A DNA stretch of 64,000 nucleotides from Chamaecyparis obtusa. Lineage: Eukaryota > Streptophyta > Pinopsida > Cupressales > Cupressaceae. The position numbers and the translations under genes are program-made. The stretch covers positions 558,001-622,000 of the forward strand of contig BSBK01008836.1 of assembly GCA_027943335.1 (NCBI GenBank), in the 5' to 3' direction. Under the pieces are notes generated by a model. It was not told where the DNA came from and ran no database searches. It saw only the letters and a list, made by a program, of their open reading frames with translations. Shown here in pieces: positions 34,429 through 44,358 of the stretch (positions are counted from its first letter, which is position 1; each line of letters begins with the position of its first letter).

Positions 34429-35760
34429 TGTAGACTAGGATTTGAGTGTGCACCTTAACCTATTTTGAAGGCCAAAGACAAACAAACGTCATAGCATATA
34501 ATCAAATCAAATTTAATGGCAAACAAACTAAAATCAAAGCCACCTCAGTTTAAGCCTAAAACGGATGTGCCCATGCACCGTTTGATATGCTTGGATATAG
34601 ATGGATGTGGGTGTGCAAACTCAAGCACTTGGAGCATGCAAATTAGGATGATTTGAGGATCAAGAAGACCCAAAATGACACAAAATAGGTATGAGGAACC
34701 TATTTTGCCTCAAAGGCCTCAAGAACACACAAATATGCAAAGCTAAAAGATGAACTAAGATTGATTAAACAAGAAATGAATCTATGTTAATCCAATTAAG
34801 CTAATTTAGATGTGATTTAAGCTTGAAAATGATCTAAAATGATGAGTTTATGCTTATGCTAGAATGAAAATGGCATTATAACTTTGCTATTGAGTTTGAG
34901 AGTTGAAAGATGAGAGAGGATTGTTTGCTCAAAGAAGTGAGGCTATTTATAGGAAAAGGGAAGGTCTTGGGTTAAAAGGATGAGTCAGAGTTAGGGCTAA
35001 GGTTAGGGTTGAGTCAAGGACAAGTGTCAAGGGAGGATTGAGTTGAAAGTTTGAGGGCATGTGCACAATTTGGTAAATGTGCCCAAGGCCAAGAGGTGGC
35101 AAGGAAGGGATAAGAAGGTCTTAAATGCATAATGAATGCATGTAAGAAAGATAAGGAAAGCTTAAATGCATCCTTAAATGCATTTGCAAGAGGTGGCCAA
35201 GAGGTGGCAATCCTTGTTGACTAAGGAGGAGGTTAGCATAAGTTTTGGTAAACCTTTTGCTAATGGAATGTGACAAGATTAGAAAGGGGATTAGGATTAG
35301 GATTAGGAGAAAGGGATGGGCAAGTGGCTTTTGGTGAGATTTAGATATTTATTAAAGGTAAATTTAATAAATATTAAATATCTAGGCTTAGGGTTTGAAG
35401 GGACTAGATTAGGGTTTTGACCCATTTAGAGGAAGGTTTAGGACTTTCTAGAAGAGTTTAGTGCTCTTTAGAATTTTGGCCAACTTTGGGATAAAAAATA
35501 AATTAAAAATAAATTAATTTATTTTTGAAGTTTTATGGTCAATTTATTAATTAAATAATTAATAAATTAGGGATAATGTCCAAATGACATTTTTAGGCTA
35601 GATTCTTTAATTAAAGATTTTTAATTAAGAGAGAAGGATTTAATGCCATAAAAATAAATAAATTAATTAAATAAATAAATAATTAATAAATGATGATGTC
35701 ATCAAGGATTTTTAGAAAACAAAAATAATTTATTTTCTAAAGGATTTTTCGGTGTCTACA
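34429..35760 (-). mobile_element. Gypsy-type solo LTR inside copia B 5' LTR
   Basis: 1,332 bp starting TGTAGAC and ending GTCTACA, with target duplication GACAA (34424-34428, 35761-35765). The uninterrupted target is seen in the 3' LTR at about 41646-41650. A TATA-like CCTATAAATAGCC on the minus strand (34953-34941), about 810 bases from the TGTAGACACCG end, suggests minus orientation. No coding sequence. Confidence 0.9.
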
Positions 35761-36522
35761 GACAAATCTAAAATCATATAAATAAAAGGTCAAATGTGAA
35801 AAGTAAACAAGAAATACAGCAGAAGATTTTACAGAAGAAAAGCAGGAAAGGAGTATGCGAATTTGTAAAGGATGTTCAGATATCCTTGAGGTGTAGCAGA
35901 GATTTATTCGATCAGAAAGGATCAGACTTATGCAGAACAGAGATCTGTAATCAGCAAGACAGTTGCATTATTATACAGGTCATTTTTCATTGTTACCTTC
36001 TTATCATTGTAACAGTGAATTCTAAATCTCTTAACCGAGTTGGTTTAACAACCATATTGTAAATCCTCTAACAAGGTGACAATTCCATTGAATTGTTTTC
36101 AAGACCTCTTACCAGGCCACTCCTAGTAGGGTGTTTTAAATCTTCTAACAAGGTCACACCTAACAGTGTGTTTTGTAACCTTTTACCGGGTTGGCTTCTA
36201 ACCGGGCATCACTTCAGAAAAGTGAAAATCAGTATCTAGATACATTGGTGGTTTTTCCCATATTGGGTTTCCACGTTAAATCTTGTGTCTCTTGTGTTCT
36301 TAATTGCTTTCTCAATCATATACATGTGCTGATGAATATCTAAAGATAATTTTGCTAATACTTTCTGCATCTTCAAAGTTACTGCAATCTATTTACCGAG
36401 TGCTAAAACAGATAACATTGTTAAGATATCCTAAGGGATCTGGAAAGAATTAATTGTGAAGTGTTTTATGGTTGACTGATTCACCCCCCCCCTCTCAGTC
36501 ACTTCATCCATATTCCATCAAT

Positions 36523-36534
36523 TGGTATCAGAGC
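36523..36534 (+). promoter_or_regulatory. Copia B primer binding site (initiator-Met tRNA)
   Basis: TGGTATCAGAGC lies two bases after the LTR end CCATCA. Confidence 0.92.
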
Positions 36535-36582
36535 TTTTGGTGCTTGCAAGAAGGGTTTCAAAGACCTAAGCTAAAGATCAGG

Positions 36583-37437
36583 ATGTCTTACAAGAGGGAA
36601 ATTCCAAAGCTTAACAGAGATAACTTTTCAGCATGGCAAGGTCTCATGCGACTTCATCTGGCTTCCATTGGTGATTCAGGATGCAAATACATTGATGAAG
36701 AATACACAATTCCTAATGGCGCGTTAACTGTTGAAGACATTGCAGATAAAAAGACTCACAACACCATGATGATAGACATTGCATCTGCTCTCAGCTATGA
36801 AGAATTTGATGATATTAAAGACTGCACTACTGCATATGAAATGTGGATGGCACTGAAGAAAATATATGGTGGTGATGCAAATGTGAAAAGAGCCAAAGTA
36901 GAAAGCCTAAGAGGACAGTTTGACAAGATGAATATGAAGGAAGATGAAAACATTGCAAAATATGTTGAAAGAATCAAAGCAAGTGTAAGTGCAATTAGAG
37001 CTTTTGGAGGAACAATCTCAGATGAAACTGTTATAAGTAAGGTACTCAGAACATTACTCCCTATCTATGCAATAAGAGTATCAACTATTCAAGAAAGAAG
37101 ATGTGAAACAAACCACAATATAACTTTGGATGCTTTAGTTGGAAGATTGACAGCTTTTGAATTAGACAACTATGACAACTATGTTTCTAGTTCCAAAAAT
37201 ATTGAATCAGCATTTGAGGCCAAGGTTTCACTAAAGAAGAACAAGAAAATTAAAGAAGTTCAGTCAGAAAGTGAAGAAGTATCAGAAGAAAGTTTTGATA
37301 GTGATCTTGAAATTGTAGAAGCATTACTTGCAAAGAAGTACTCTAGAGGGAAAGGTAAGTATAAAGGTAAAACTCCTTTAATCTATTTTTCATGTGAAGA
37401 AATTGGACATATTGCAGCTAGGTGCCCAAACAAGTAA
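36583..37437 (+). CDS. Copia B Gag (ends at an in-frame stop)
   Basis: Particle-forming and RNA-binding part of the polyprotein. The start MSYKREIPKLNRDNFSAWQG at 36583 is preferred over an upstream in-frame ATG because it aligns with copia C (MYKKEVPKLNKENFLAW) and follows the primer site. Gag core motifs: MMIDIASALSYEEFDDI, IYGGDANVKRAKVESLRGQF and SKVLRTLLPIYAIRVSTI. Near the end YFSCEEIGHIAARC is a knuckle whose first Cys is Tyr. The TAA at 37435-37437 is in the pol frame; copia C has sense codons there (CPNKNDKDERK), so the stop is a mutation and not a programmed one. Confidence 0.88.
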   Translation: MSYKREIPKLNRDNFSAWQGLMRLHLASIGDSGCKYIDEEYTIPNGALTVEDIADKKTHNTMMIDIASALSYEEFDDIKDCTTAYEMWMALKKIYGGDANVKRAKVESLRGQFDKMNMKEDENIAKYVERIKASVSAIRAFGGTISDETVISKVLRTLLPIYAIRVSTIQERRCETNHNITLDALVGRLTAFELDNYDNYVSSSKNIESAFEAKVSLKKNKKIKEVQSESEEVSEESFDSDLEIVEALLAKKYSRGKGKYKGKTPLIYFSCEEIGHIAARCPNK

Positions 37438-40400
37438 GTCAAGGAAGAGAAGAGAAGTCACAAGTACTATGGCAAAAAGAATTTCAAATCATACAAGGAT
37501 AAAGGTAAGAAATCATGTTTTATGGCTAAAGATTCTGATGATAGTGAAGAAGAAATTGTCTTTATTGCTATAAAAGATGAATCTGATGATGATGAAGATA
37601 AGATGGCACTTATTTCTCATATAAGCAAAGATGATATATGGATAATAGACAGTGGATGTTCACACCACATGACTGGTGACAAGACAAAATTTGAATATCT
37701 AGAAGACTGTGACAATGGTAATGTAAGATTTGGAAACAATGAACCTTGTTGTATAAAAGGAAAAGGAAGAATCTCATTAACCAAAGAACTCATATGTGAT
37801 AATGCTTACTGGGTTGAAGGACTAAAACATAATCTTCTAAGTGTAGCAATGCTAATCAACACTGGTTTCAAGGTTGAATTCATGAATGGTCAAGCAAGAC
37901 TGCTGGATGGAAAAGGAAAACTCATTGGATCAGGAAAACAAACAAAAGGTAACTTATTTTATCTTGATCTCAGTGAATATTCATGCTTTATTGCTCAAAT
38001 AGAAGAAAGTTGGCTATGGCACAAAAGGTTATGTCATGTGAATTTTGATAACATGATAAAAATAAGCAAATTCAAGAAGGTTAGAGGCATTCCTACTTTG
38101 AAGAAACCTGACACTGGTCTATGCAAGAATTGTCAGATTGGCAAAATGAGTAAAACTAGTTTCAAGAGTAAGAACTATCAGTCTAAAGAAATTTTGGAAA
38201 TTGTGCATACTGATTTATGTGGACCTATTGGAATACAAAGCTATACTGGAGATAAATTCTTTATTCTTTTCGTTGATGATTATTCTAGAATGATGACTGT
38301 TATGTATTTAAGAGAAAAATCAGAAGCATTTGAAAAGTTCAAATGGTACTTAGCAAGAGTGGAAAAGGAAACAGGGAAAAGATTGAAATGCTTAAGATCA
38401 GACAGAGGTGGTGAATTCATCTCCCATGATTTTAACAACTTTTGCATTGAAAGAGGAATCAAAAGACAGGTATCAGCTCCTAGAACTCCTGAGCAGAATG
38501 GAATAGCAGAAAGAAGAAACAGATCTATTATGGATTGTGCAAGGACTCTAATGATAGAAAAGAACATCGCTATAAAGTACTGGAAGGAAGCTATCAACAC
38601 TGCAGTTCATACCTTGAACCGGGTACAACTGAAGAAAGACACATTCAAAACTCCTTATGAATTATGGTATGGCTATAAACCCAATATAAGTTACATGAAA
38701 ATATTTGGTAGCAAGTGTTATATCTTAAAAGAATCCAGAAGAAATAAATTTGATGTGAAAAGTGATGAAGGAATATTCCTAGGATATTCTAGCAAAAGCA
38801 AGGCATACAAATGTCTGAACTTATCTACTCACAAAGTCATAGAAAGTATACATGTAAAATTTGATGAGTTTGCAGAAAAGACTGAGGAAGAAAGCAAAAG
38901 GGAACTTGAGAACTACAGAAGATTTGTTTACATTGAACCTCAAACATTGGCAGACACAACTATCAATAAGGAAGCTATATCTACCGAGCCGAGCATAGTT
39001 ACCGAGTCACAAACCGAGTCACAGGAAGAAGTTCAAACCGAGTCACAGGAAGAAATTCAGACTGAGTCTCAGCCTGAAGTTACCGAGCAAATATCTACCG
39101 AGCCCGAGCAACCTGAAGAAGAGATCCTAGAAGACAACAGCATGAATCATTCAAAAGGCAAGGAACCTATACTAGCCAAATATGTCAGAAGACATCATAC
39201 ACCAAATCAAATCATTGGAAACAAATCAGATGGTACTATGACAAGAAGCAAGCTAAAAGGTACATGTCTGCTTACTGATTTTGAACCTAGAAATATCAAA
39301 GATGCATTGGAAAATGAAAGTTGGATTGAAGCAATGAATGAAGAATTAGAACAAATACAAAAGAACAAAACTTGGACTCTTGTACCTAGACCTAAAGATA
39401 AGAATGTAATTGGAACAAAATGGGTATTCAGGAATAAGCTGAATGAAGATGGTCAAGTATCTAGAAACAAAGCTAGACTGGTATGTAAAGGTTATTCTCA
39501 AGAAGAAGGTATAGATTATGGAGAAACTTTCGCTCCTATTGCAAGATTAGAAGGTGTAAGAACTCTACTTGCTTATGCAGCACACAAAGGATTTAAGGAA
39601 TATCAGATGGATATAAAATCTGCATTTCTCAATGGAATTCTTGATGAAGAAGTCTACATTGAACAACCTGAAGGTTTTGTTGATCCAGATAAAAGGGACA
39701 TGGTCTGCAGGTTACACAAAGCATTGTATGGTTTAAAACAAGCTCCTAGAGCATGGTATGAAAGACTCCATAACTATTTGATTCAGATTAATTTCAAAAG
39801 AGCTAATGATAATAGTAATCTGTATATTAAAGAAGGACCGGATGACAAAATTGTATTGGCAAAAATATTTGTGGATGATACTATATTTATAGGGAATGAG
39901 GATCAGTGCAAAGAATTTTCAGAGCAAATGAACAAAGAATTTGAAATGTCCATGTTTGGTTTAATAAAATTCTTTGTTGGTCTTCAAATTCAGCAAAGCA
40001 AGAATGGTATATACATTACTCAATCTAAATACATTAAGGAAATACTTAAGAAGTTTGGTATGGAAGATTCAAAACCAGTTGGTACACCCATGTGTACTGG
40101 ACTAAAACTTACCAAGAATGATGATTCAAAAGAAGTTGATCAGACCCTATACCGATCTATGATTGGAAAATTGCAGTATGTAGTACATACAAGACCTGAT
40201 ATTGCCTTAGCAGTCGGTATAGTAGCTAGATTCTTAGCAAAACCTAAGGAAAATCACATGATGGCAATCAAAAGAATCTTAAGATACTTAAAAGGAACTG
40301 AAGAATATGGTTTGTGGTATAAATTTGGAGGCAATCTAGACTTGAAAGTGTTTACTGATGCTGATTGGGCAGGAAACATTGATGACAGAAAAAGCACAAG

Positions 40401-40821
40401 TGGTGGAGCATTTTTTCTTGGAAAAAGACTGGTATCCTGGACTAGTAAAAAGCAGAATTGCACATCTCAATCCACAGCTGAAGCAGAATATGTTGCTGCT
40501 GCAGTAAACTGTTCAAATATTGTTTGGTTCAAACAGCTATTAGAAGGTATGAAGGTTGAAATCAAAGAACCAGTTGTTATATTTTGTGACAATACCAGTG
40601 CAATAAACATCTCTAAGAATCCAGTGATGCATTCCAAAACCAAGCACATTGCTATTAAATATCACTTTGTCAGAGAATTGGTGCAGGACAAGGAAATCAG
40701 ATTAGAATATATTCATACAAAAGAACAGATTGCAGACATTTTTACCAAACCATTACCTAAGGATGCATTTGTGTATCTAAGAGGTAAGTTAGGGGTCATT
40801 CCCCTATCCGAGGCTCACTAA
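37438..40821 (+). CDS. Copia B Pol: protease, integrase, reverse transcriptase, RNase H
   Basis: Open in the gag frame to a stop at 40821. Protease [14 protein letters not shown] (catalytic Asp codon 37648). GAG-pre-integrase [11 protein letters not shown]...CKNCQIGKM, an HHCC zinc site. Integrase core with D in HTDLCGPIG (about 38205), D in RSDRGGEF (about 38398) and E in [11 protein letters not shown] (about 38490). [55 protein letters not shown], catalytic FVDDTIF at about 39868-39888. RNase [63 protein letters not shown]. All catalytic residues appear present. The IN-RT linker has several TEPS/TESQ-type repeats encoded by ACCGAGTC words. The only clear lesion is the upstream TAA. Confidence 0.92.
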   Translation, partial: VKEEKRSHKYYGKKNFKSYKDKGKKSCFMAKDSDDSEEEIVFIAIKDESDDDEDKMALISHISKDDIWIIDSGCSHHMTGDKTKFEYLEDCDNGNVRFGNNEPCCIKGKGRISLTKELICDNAYWVEGLKHNLLSVAMLINTGFKVEFMNGQARLLDGKGKLIGSGKQTKGNLFYLDLSEYSCFIAQIEESWLWHKRLCHVNFDNMIKISKFKKVRGIPTLKKPDTGLCKNCQIGKMSKTSFKSKNYQSKEILEIVHTDLCGPIGIQSYTGDKFFILFVDDYSRMMTVMYLREKSEAFEKFKWYLARVEKETGKRLKCLRSDRGGEFISHDFNNFCIERGIKRQVSAPRTPEQNGIAERRNRSIMDCARTLMIEKNIAIKYWKEAINTAVHTLNRVQLKKDTFKTPYELWYGYKPNISYMKIFGSKCYILKESRRNKFDVKSDEGIFLGYSSKSKAYKCLNLSTHKVIESIHVKFDEFAEKTEEESKRELENYRRFVYIEPQTLADTTINKEAISTEPSIVTESQTESQEEVQTESQEEIQTESQPEVTEQISTEPEQPEEEILEDNSMNHSKGKEPILAKYVRRHHTPNQIIGNKSDGTMTRSKLKGTCLLTDFEPRNIKDALENESWIEAMNEELEQIQKNKTWTLVPRPKDKNVIGTKWVFRNKLNEDGQVSRNKARLVCKGYSQEEGIDYGETFAPIARLEGVRTLLAYAAHKGFKEYQMDIKSAFLNGILDEEVYIEQPEGFVDPDKRDMVCRLHKALYGLKQAPRAWYERLHNYLIQINFKRANDNSNLYIKEGPDDKIVLAKIFVDDTIFIGNEDQCKEFSEQMNKEFEMSMFGLIKFFVGLQIQQSKNGIYITQSKYIKEILKKFGMEDSKPVGTPMCTGLKLTKNDDSKEVDQTLYRSMIGKLQYVVHTRPDIALAVGIVARFLAKPKENHMMAIKRILRYLKGTEEYGLWYKFGGNLDLKVFTDADWAGNIDDRKSTSGGAFFLGKRLVSWTSKKQNCTSQSTAEAEYVAAAVNCSNIVWFKQLLEGMKVEIKEPVVIFCDNTSAINISKNPVMHSKTKHIAIKYHFVRELVQDKEIRLEYIHTKEQIADIFTKPLPKDAFVYLRGKLGVIPLSEAH

Positions 40822-41152
40822 ATACAGTTTTAGTGATGCATCAACCAGAACATGATTGAAAATCAACCTGTTGATGCAGCATATTCAAGGAATCATTACA
40901 TATGAATCAGTACTTGAGGTACATTAATTTTCACCGGTAATATGTGAATTGTCTTTGGCATGTGTTGTCAAAGAGGGAGTGTTTGCTATGTCTTTGCTAT
41001 TACTTCAAGAAATTTTCAATAATCAGAAGGAAGAATTTTCAGGATAAAAGAAGTTTGCTGACAGAGGGAGATTTGAATCTGAACCGAGCTAACTCTTTCA
41101 AATTTCTTATGATATTACATATTGTGTTGCCATCAATTCCAAAGAGGGAGAT
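40822..41152 (+). other. Copia B 3' untranslated region with two polypurine tracts
   Basis: An upstream tract GTCAAAGAGGGAG (40951-40979 with its TTTGGCATGTGTT lead) is followed about 170 bases later by the terminal PPT AAAGAGGGAGAT at 41141-41152, next to the LTR. No gene. Confidence 0.7.
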
Positions 41153-42406
41153 TGTTGGAAACAATTGTCTGAAGGAAATTGCTACTCAATTATGTATTGT
41201 CTTTGATGTCACACAATGTCATAGTCCACAGCAACCAGTTACTACCAAGCTCAGTCGGTCTGCTAGACAGGAATATTAGTGCTTACCGAGTCCACTCGGT
41301 TATCGAAGAAAAGCAGTGTCTACCGAGTTCACTCGGTTGCCAAAGAAAATTTAGTATTTACCGAGCTCACTCGGTTATCGAGAAAATTTAGTGTTTACCG
41401 AGTTTAGTCGGTCATCGAAGGAAAAGTTAGTGTTTACCGAGTTCAGTTGGTCATCTAAGGAAAAGTTAGTGTTTACCGAGTTCAGTCAGTTATCGAAGGT
41501 AAAAGATTGTCAGTGTTTACCGAGTTCCCTCGGTCTCCAAAAGATTATAGAAAGTTATGGTCACCGAGCACTGTCGGCCCTTGAAGGATTTTTGCAAATA
41601 GAGTTTGCTTATTTCAGCCGACTGTTATACTAAATAATGTCGATTTGACAAATCTAAAATCATATAAATAAAAGGTCAAATGTGAAAAGTAAACAAGAAA
41701 TACAACAGAAGATTTTACAGAAGAAAAGCAGGAAAGGAGTATGCGAATTTGTGAAGGATGTTCAGATATCCTTGAGGTGCAGCAGAGATTTATTCGATCA
41801 GAAAGGATCAGACTTATGCAGAACAGAGATCTGTAATCAGCAAGACAATTGCATTATTATACAGGTCATTTTTCATTGTTACCTTCTTATCATTGTAACA
41901 GTGAATTCTAAATCTCTTAACCGAGTTGGTTTAACAACCATATTGTAAATCCTCTAACAAGGTGACAATTCCATTGAATTGTTTTCAAGACCTCTTACCA
42001 GGCCACTCCTAGCAGGGTGTTTTAAATCCTCTAACATGGTCACACCTAACAGTGTGTTTTGTAACCTTTTACCGGGTTGGCTTCTAACCGGGCATCACTT
42101 CAGAAAAGTGAAAATCAGTATCTAGATACATTGGTGGTTTTTCCCATATTGGGTTTCCATGTTAAATCTTGTGTCTCTTGTGTTCTTAATTGCTTTCTCA
42201 ATCATATACATGTGCTGATGAATATCTAAAGATAATTTTGCTAATACTTTCTGCATCTTCAAAGTTACTGCAATCTATTTACTGAGTGCTAAAACAGATA
42301 ACATTGTTAAGATATCCTAAGGGATCTGGAAAGAATTAATTGTGAAGTGTTTTATGGTTGACTGATTCACCCCCTCCCTCTCAGTCACTTCATCCATATT
42401 CCATCA
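41153..42406 (+). repeat. Copia B 3' LTR
   Basis: 1,254 bp, TGTTGGAAAC...ATTCCATCA. Contains the palindromic array (41243-41582), TATA box at 41663-41670, uninterrupted target of the solo LTR, and the R/U5 motif near 42135-42160. Followed by target duplication TCTCC. Confidence 0.93.
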
Positions 42407-43340
42407 TCTCCTTCATTCATGTATATAAAAGATCTATATTCTTTAGGTTCTTGTTTTCATTCAATTTCATTCTTTTCTACATATTCATCAACTTATACAT
42501 TTGCACTTTCCACAACTTTGTTAGTGTTAGAATTAAAACACTTATAAGCTTTTCTCTTAGTGGAATAACCCAAGAATATGCCCTCATCAATTTTAGCATC
42601 AAGTTTTCCATTCATATTGCTCTTTAATATATAACATTTGCTTCCAAAGACTTTAAAGTATTTCACATTAGGTGCATAACTATACCATAACTCAAAAGGT
42701 GTAGCAATTGTACCTTTCTTGACTTGTACTCAGTTCAAGATATAGAAAACTATGCTTATAGCTTCTCTTCAGTACTTTTGTTCAAAAAATTCTCTATCAT
42801 CAGTGTTCTAGAACAATCCATGATTGATCTATTCCTTCTTTCTGCTATACCATTCTATAGAGGGGTCCTTGGTAAAGACATTTGTCTCTCGATTCCTCTA
42901 TCATTGCAGAATATGTTGAACTCATTAGATATGAAATCTCCTTTGTTAGATCTCAAACATTTCAAACTCTTACCTATTTCTTTCTTATCCTTTGCCAAAT
43001 ACCACTTAAACAACTAAAAGGGATCAGATTTTTCTTTAAGAAACATCACAGTCATCATTCTAGAGAAATCATCAACAAATAGAATGAAATATTTATCACC
43101 ATAGTAGCTTTGCACTCCAATAGGTCCACAAAGGTCAGTATGAACCAATTCCAAAATATCATCAAAAGTATAGGTTTTGCTCTTGAAACTAGACTTTGTC
43201 ATTTTGCCCAATTGACATTTCTTACACATCACATTATAAGATTTCTTCAATCTTGGTAACCCTCTTACTCATTTCATCTTACTAATGCTTACCAAATTAT
43301 TAAAGTTCACATGAATAAACCTCTTATGACATAACCATAC
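42407..43340 (-). pseudogene. Copia C fragment: pre-integrase and integrase
   Basis: Minus-strand reading (43250-43014) contains [39 protein letters not shown] and FVDDFSRMMTVMFLKEKSDP, the zinc site and first catalytic Asp of a copia integrase. Further down (43013-42412) it is decayed but still shows MDCSRTLMIE- and ERRNRS-like segments. It joins 33924 on one side (copia B inserted between) and 58176 on the other (NA-2 inserted, target duplication CATAC at 43336-43340 and 58176-58180). Confidence 0.85.
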
Positions 43341-44358
43341 TATTGGCAATCTGGCTAAGTAGGATATCAGAATGTTGTCATTATGGAAACATATACTCAA
43401 CATTAAGACAACATGATCGAAGGAAGAAGTTTTGTATAAGCTCACTTGAAAATTGTCTAAGTATAATAGTGTTTACCAGTCTTCATAGAGATAGTTTTGA
43501 TTAGTGATGTTCACATAAGCAAGTTCAGTGCATGCACACTTGAACATAGATTATTCTATATATATCAAAGCTACATTTGAGAGCACAAGTCTATACAAAA
43601 TGTATGAAAGAAGATATTAATGTTTTACAAAGATAGTGTTGAGCTGACCATAATAGAGCATAAGACAAAATATGATTATATTGAGTTAAGGGATTATTTT
43701 ATTTATCAAAATAATGACTTAACTAATTAGGGATGACATCCTAGATGTTAACCCTAAGGAAACATATAATGACTTTATATTTTGAGGAGAGTATAATGTA
43801 TTGTAAGTAGACATGAAGTTATTTTGCAATAGCTTGTATATAAGTAAGAATAATGTAATGCGAAGTAGTATGTATTATGATGAAATTGTAAGAAGTTGAT
43901 ATATGATGTGAAATTGTATGTTGTAAGAAGAAAATAAGAAAGTATTCTATATCAGAGTGAAGAGCCTACAAAGCTAGATCAGAATAATAAATTTATTCAG
44001 TAGCAGTAAAAGGTTTTTGTATGTTACCTTTGTATCTGAAGCTATCATTGTATATTGCATGTTTGGCCAGTGAGCCCATCTTTCAAACATCTTGTTTTGT
44101 AATAGAAACTCTTAATAGGGTTGAGGTTTCTAACAAGGCCTAAAGTCCTTTAACTAGGATAGAGACACTATATGTATGTAACAGACTCCTAACAGTGTCA
44201 ACATCCTTAACCAGATACTTTTGATTAGTGGATCAGTTGTGGGTACCATCCCCACTAGAGTTTTCCCTTGGCTAGGGTTTCCTTGAGAAAAAACATGGTG
44301 TTATGAGTTCATTCATTTTATTATTATGCTTGTTATTCAGTTTACTTAGTTTAGTTTC
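43341..44358 (+). repeat. NA-2 5' LTR, main part (continues at 51198-51301)
   Basis: Starts TATTGGCAATCTGG (3' copy TGTTGG) and matches 56083 onward. TATA-like TATATAAG at 43837-43844. R/U5 holds CTAACAAGG-type words and TTTTCCCTTGGCTAGGGTTT at about 44260-44280. Cut at GTTTC (44354-44358) by gypsy G. Confidence 0.87.

Larger units (their letters stand above)
33930..36520 (+). repeat. Copia B 5' LTR (contains a solo LTR)
   Basis: Starts TATTGGAAACAATT (3' copy: TGTTGG) and ends TATTCCATCA. U3 holds a nine-unit palindromic array (34020-34362). TATA box TATAAATAA is at 35777-35785. The gypsy-type solo LTR at 34429-35760 separates the array from the TATA box. R/U5 carries CTAACAAGGT-like words and the motif TTTTTCCCATATTGGGTTT near 36251-36270. 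ORFs inside are products of the repeats. Confidence 0.92.
33930..42406 (+). mobile_element. Copia B: nearly intact, young Ty1/copia element
   Basis: Both LTRs are 1,254 bp once the solo-LTR insertion and its duplicated target are removed from the 5' copy. By eye they differ at about 23 sites (about 1.8%). Target duplication TCTCC is at 33925-33929 and 42407-42411, within copia C. The interior has an initiator-Met primer site, a single gag-pol frame with one stop codon, a PPT pair and the 3' LTR. It is the best-preserved coding element in the window and a possible source of trans-acting enzymes of its type. Confidence 0.93.

Noticed and set aside
37435..37437. Possible programmed readthrough stop between Gag and Pol in copia B
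   Set aside because: Copia C has ordinary sense codons in the equivalent place (CPNKND), so this TAA is most simply a point mutation.
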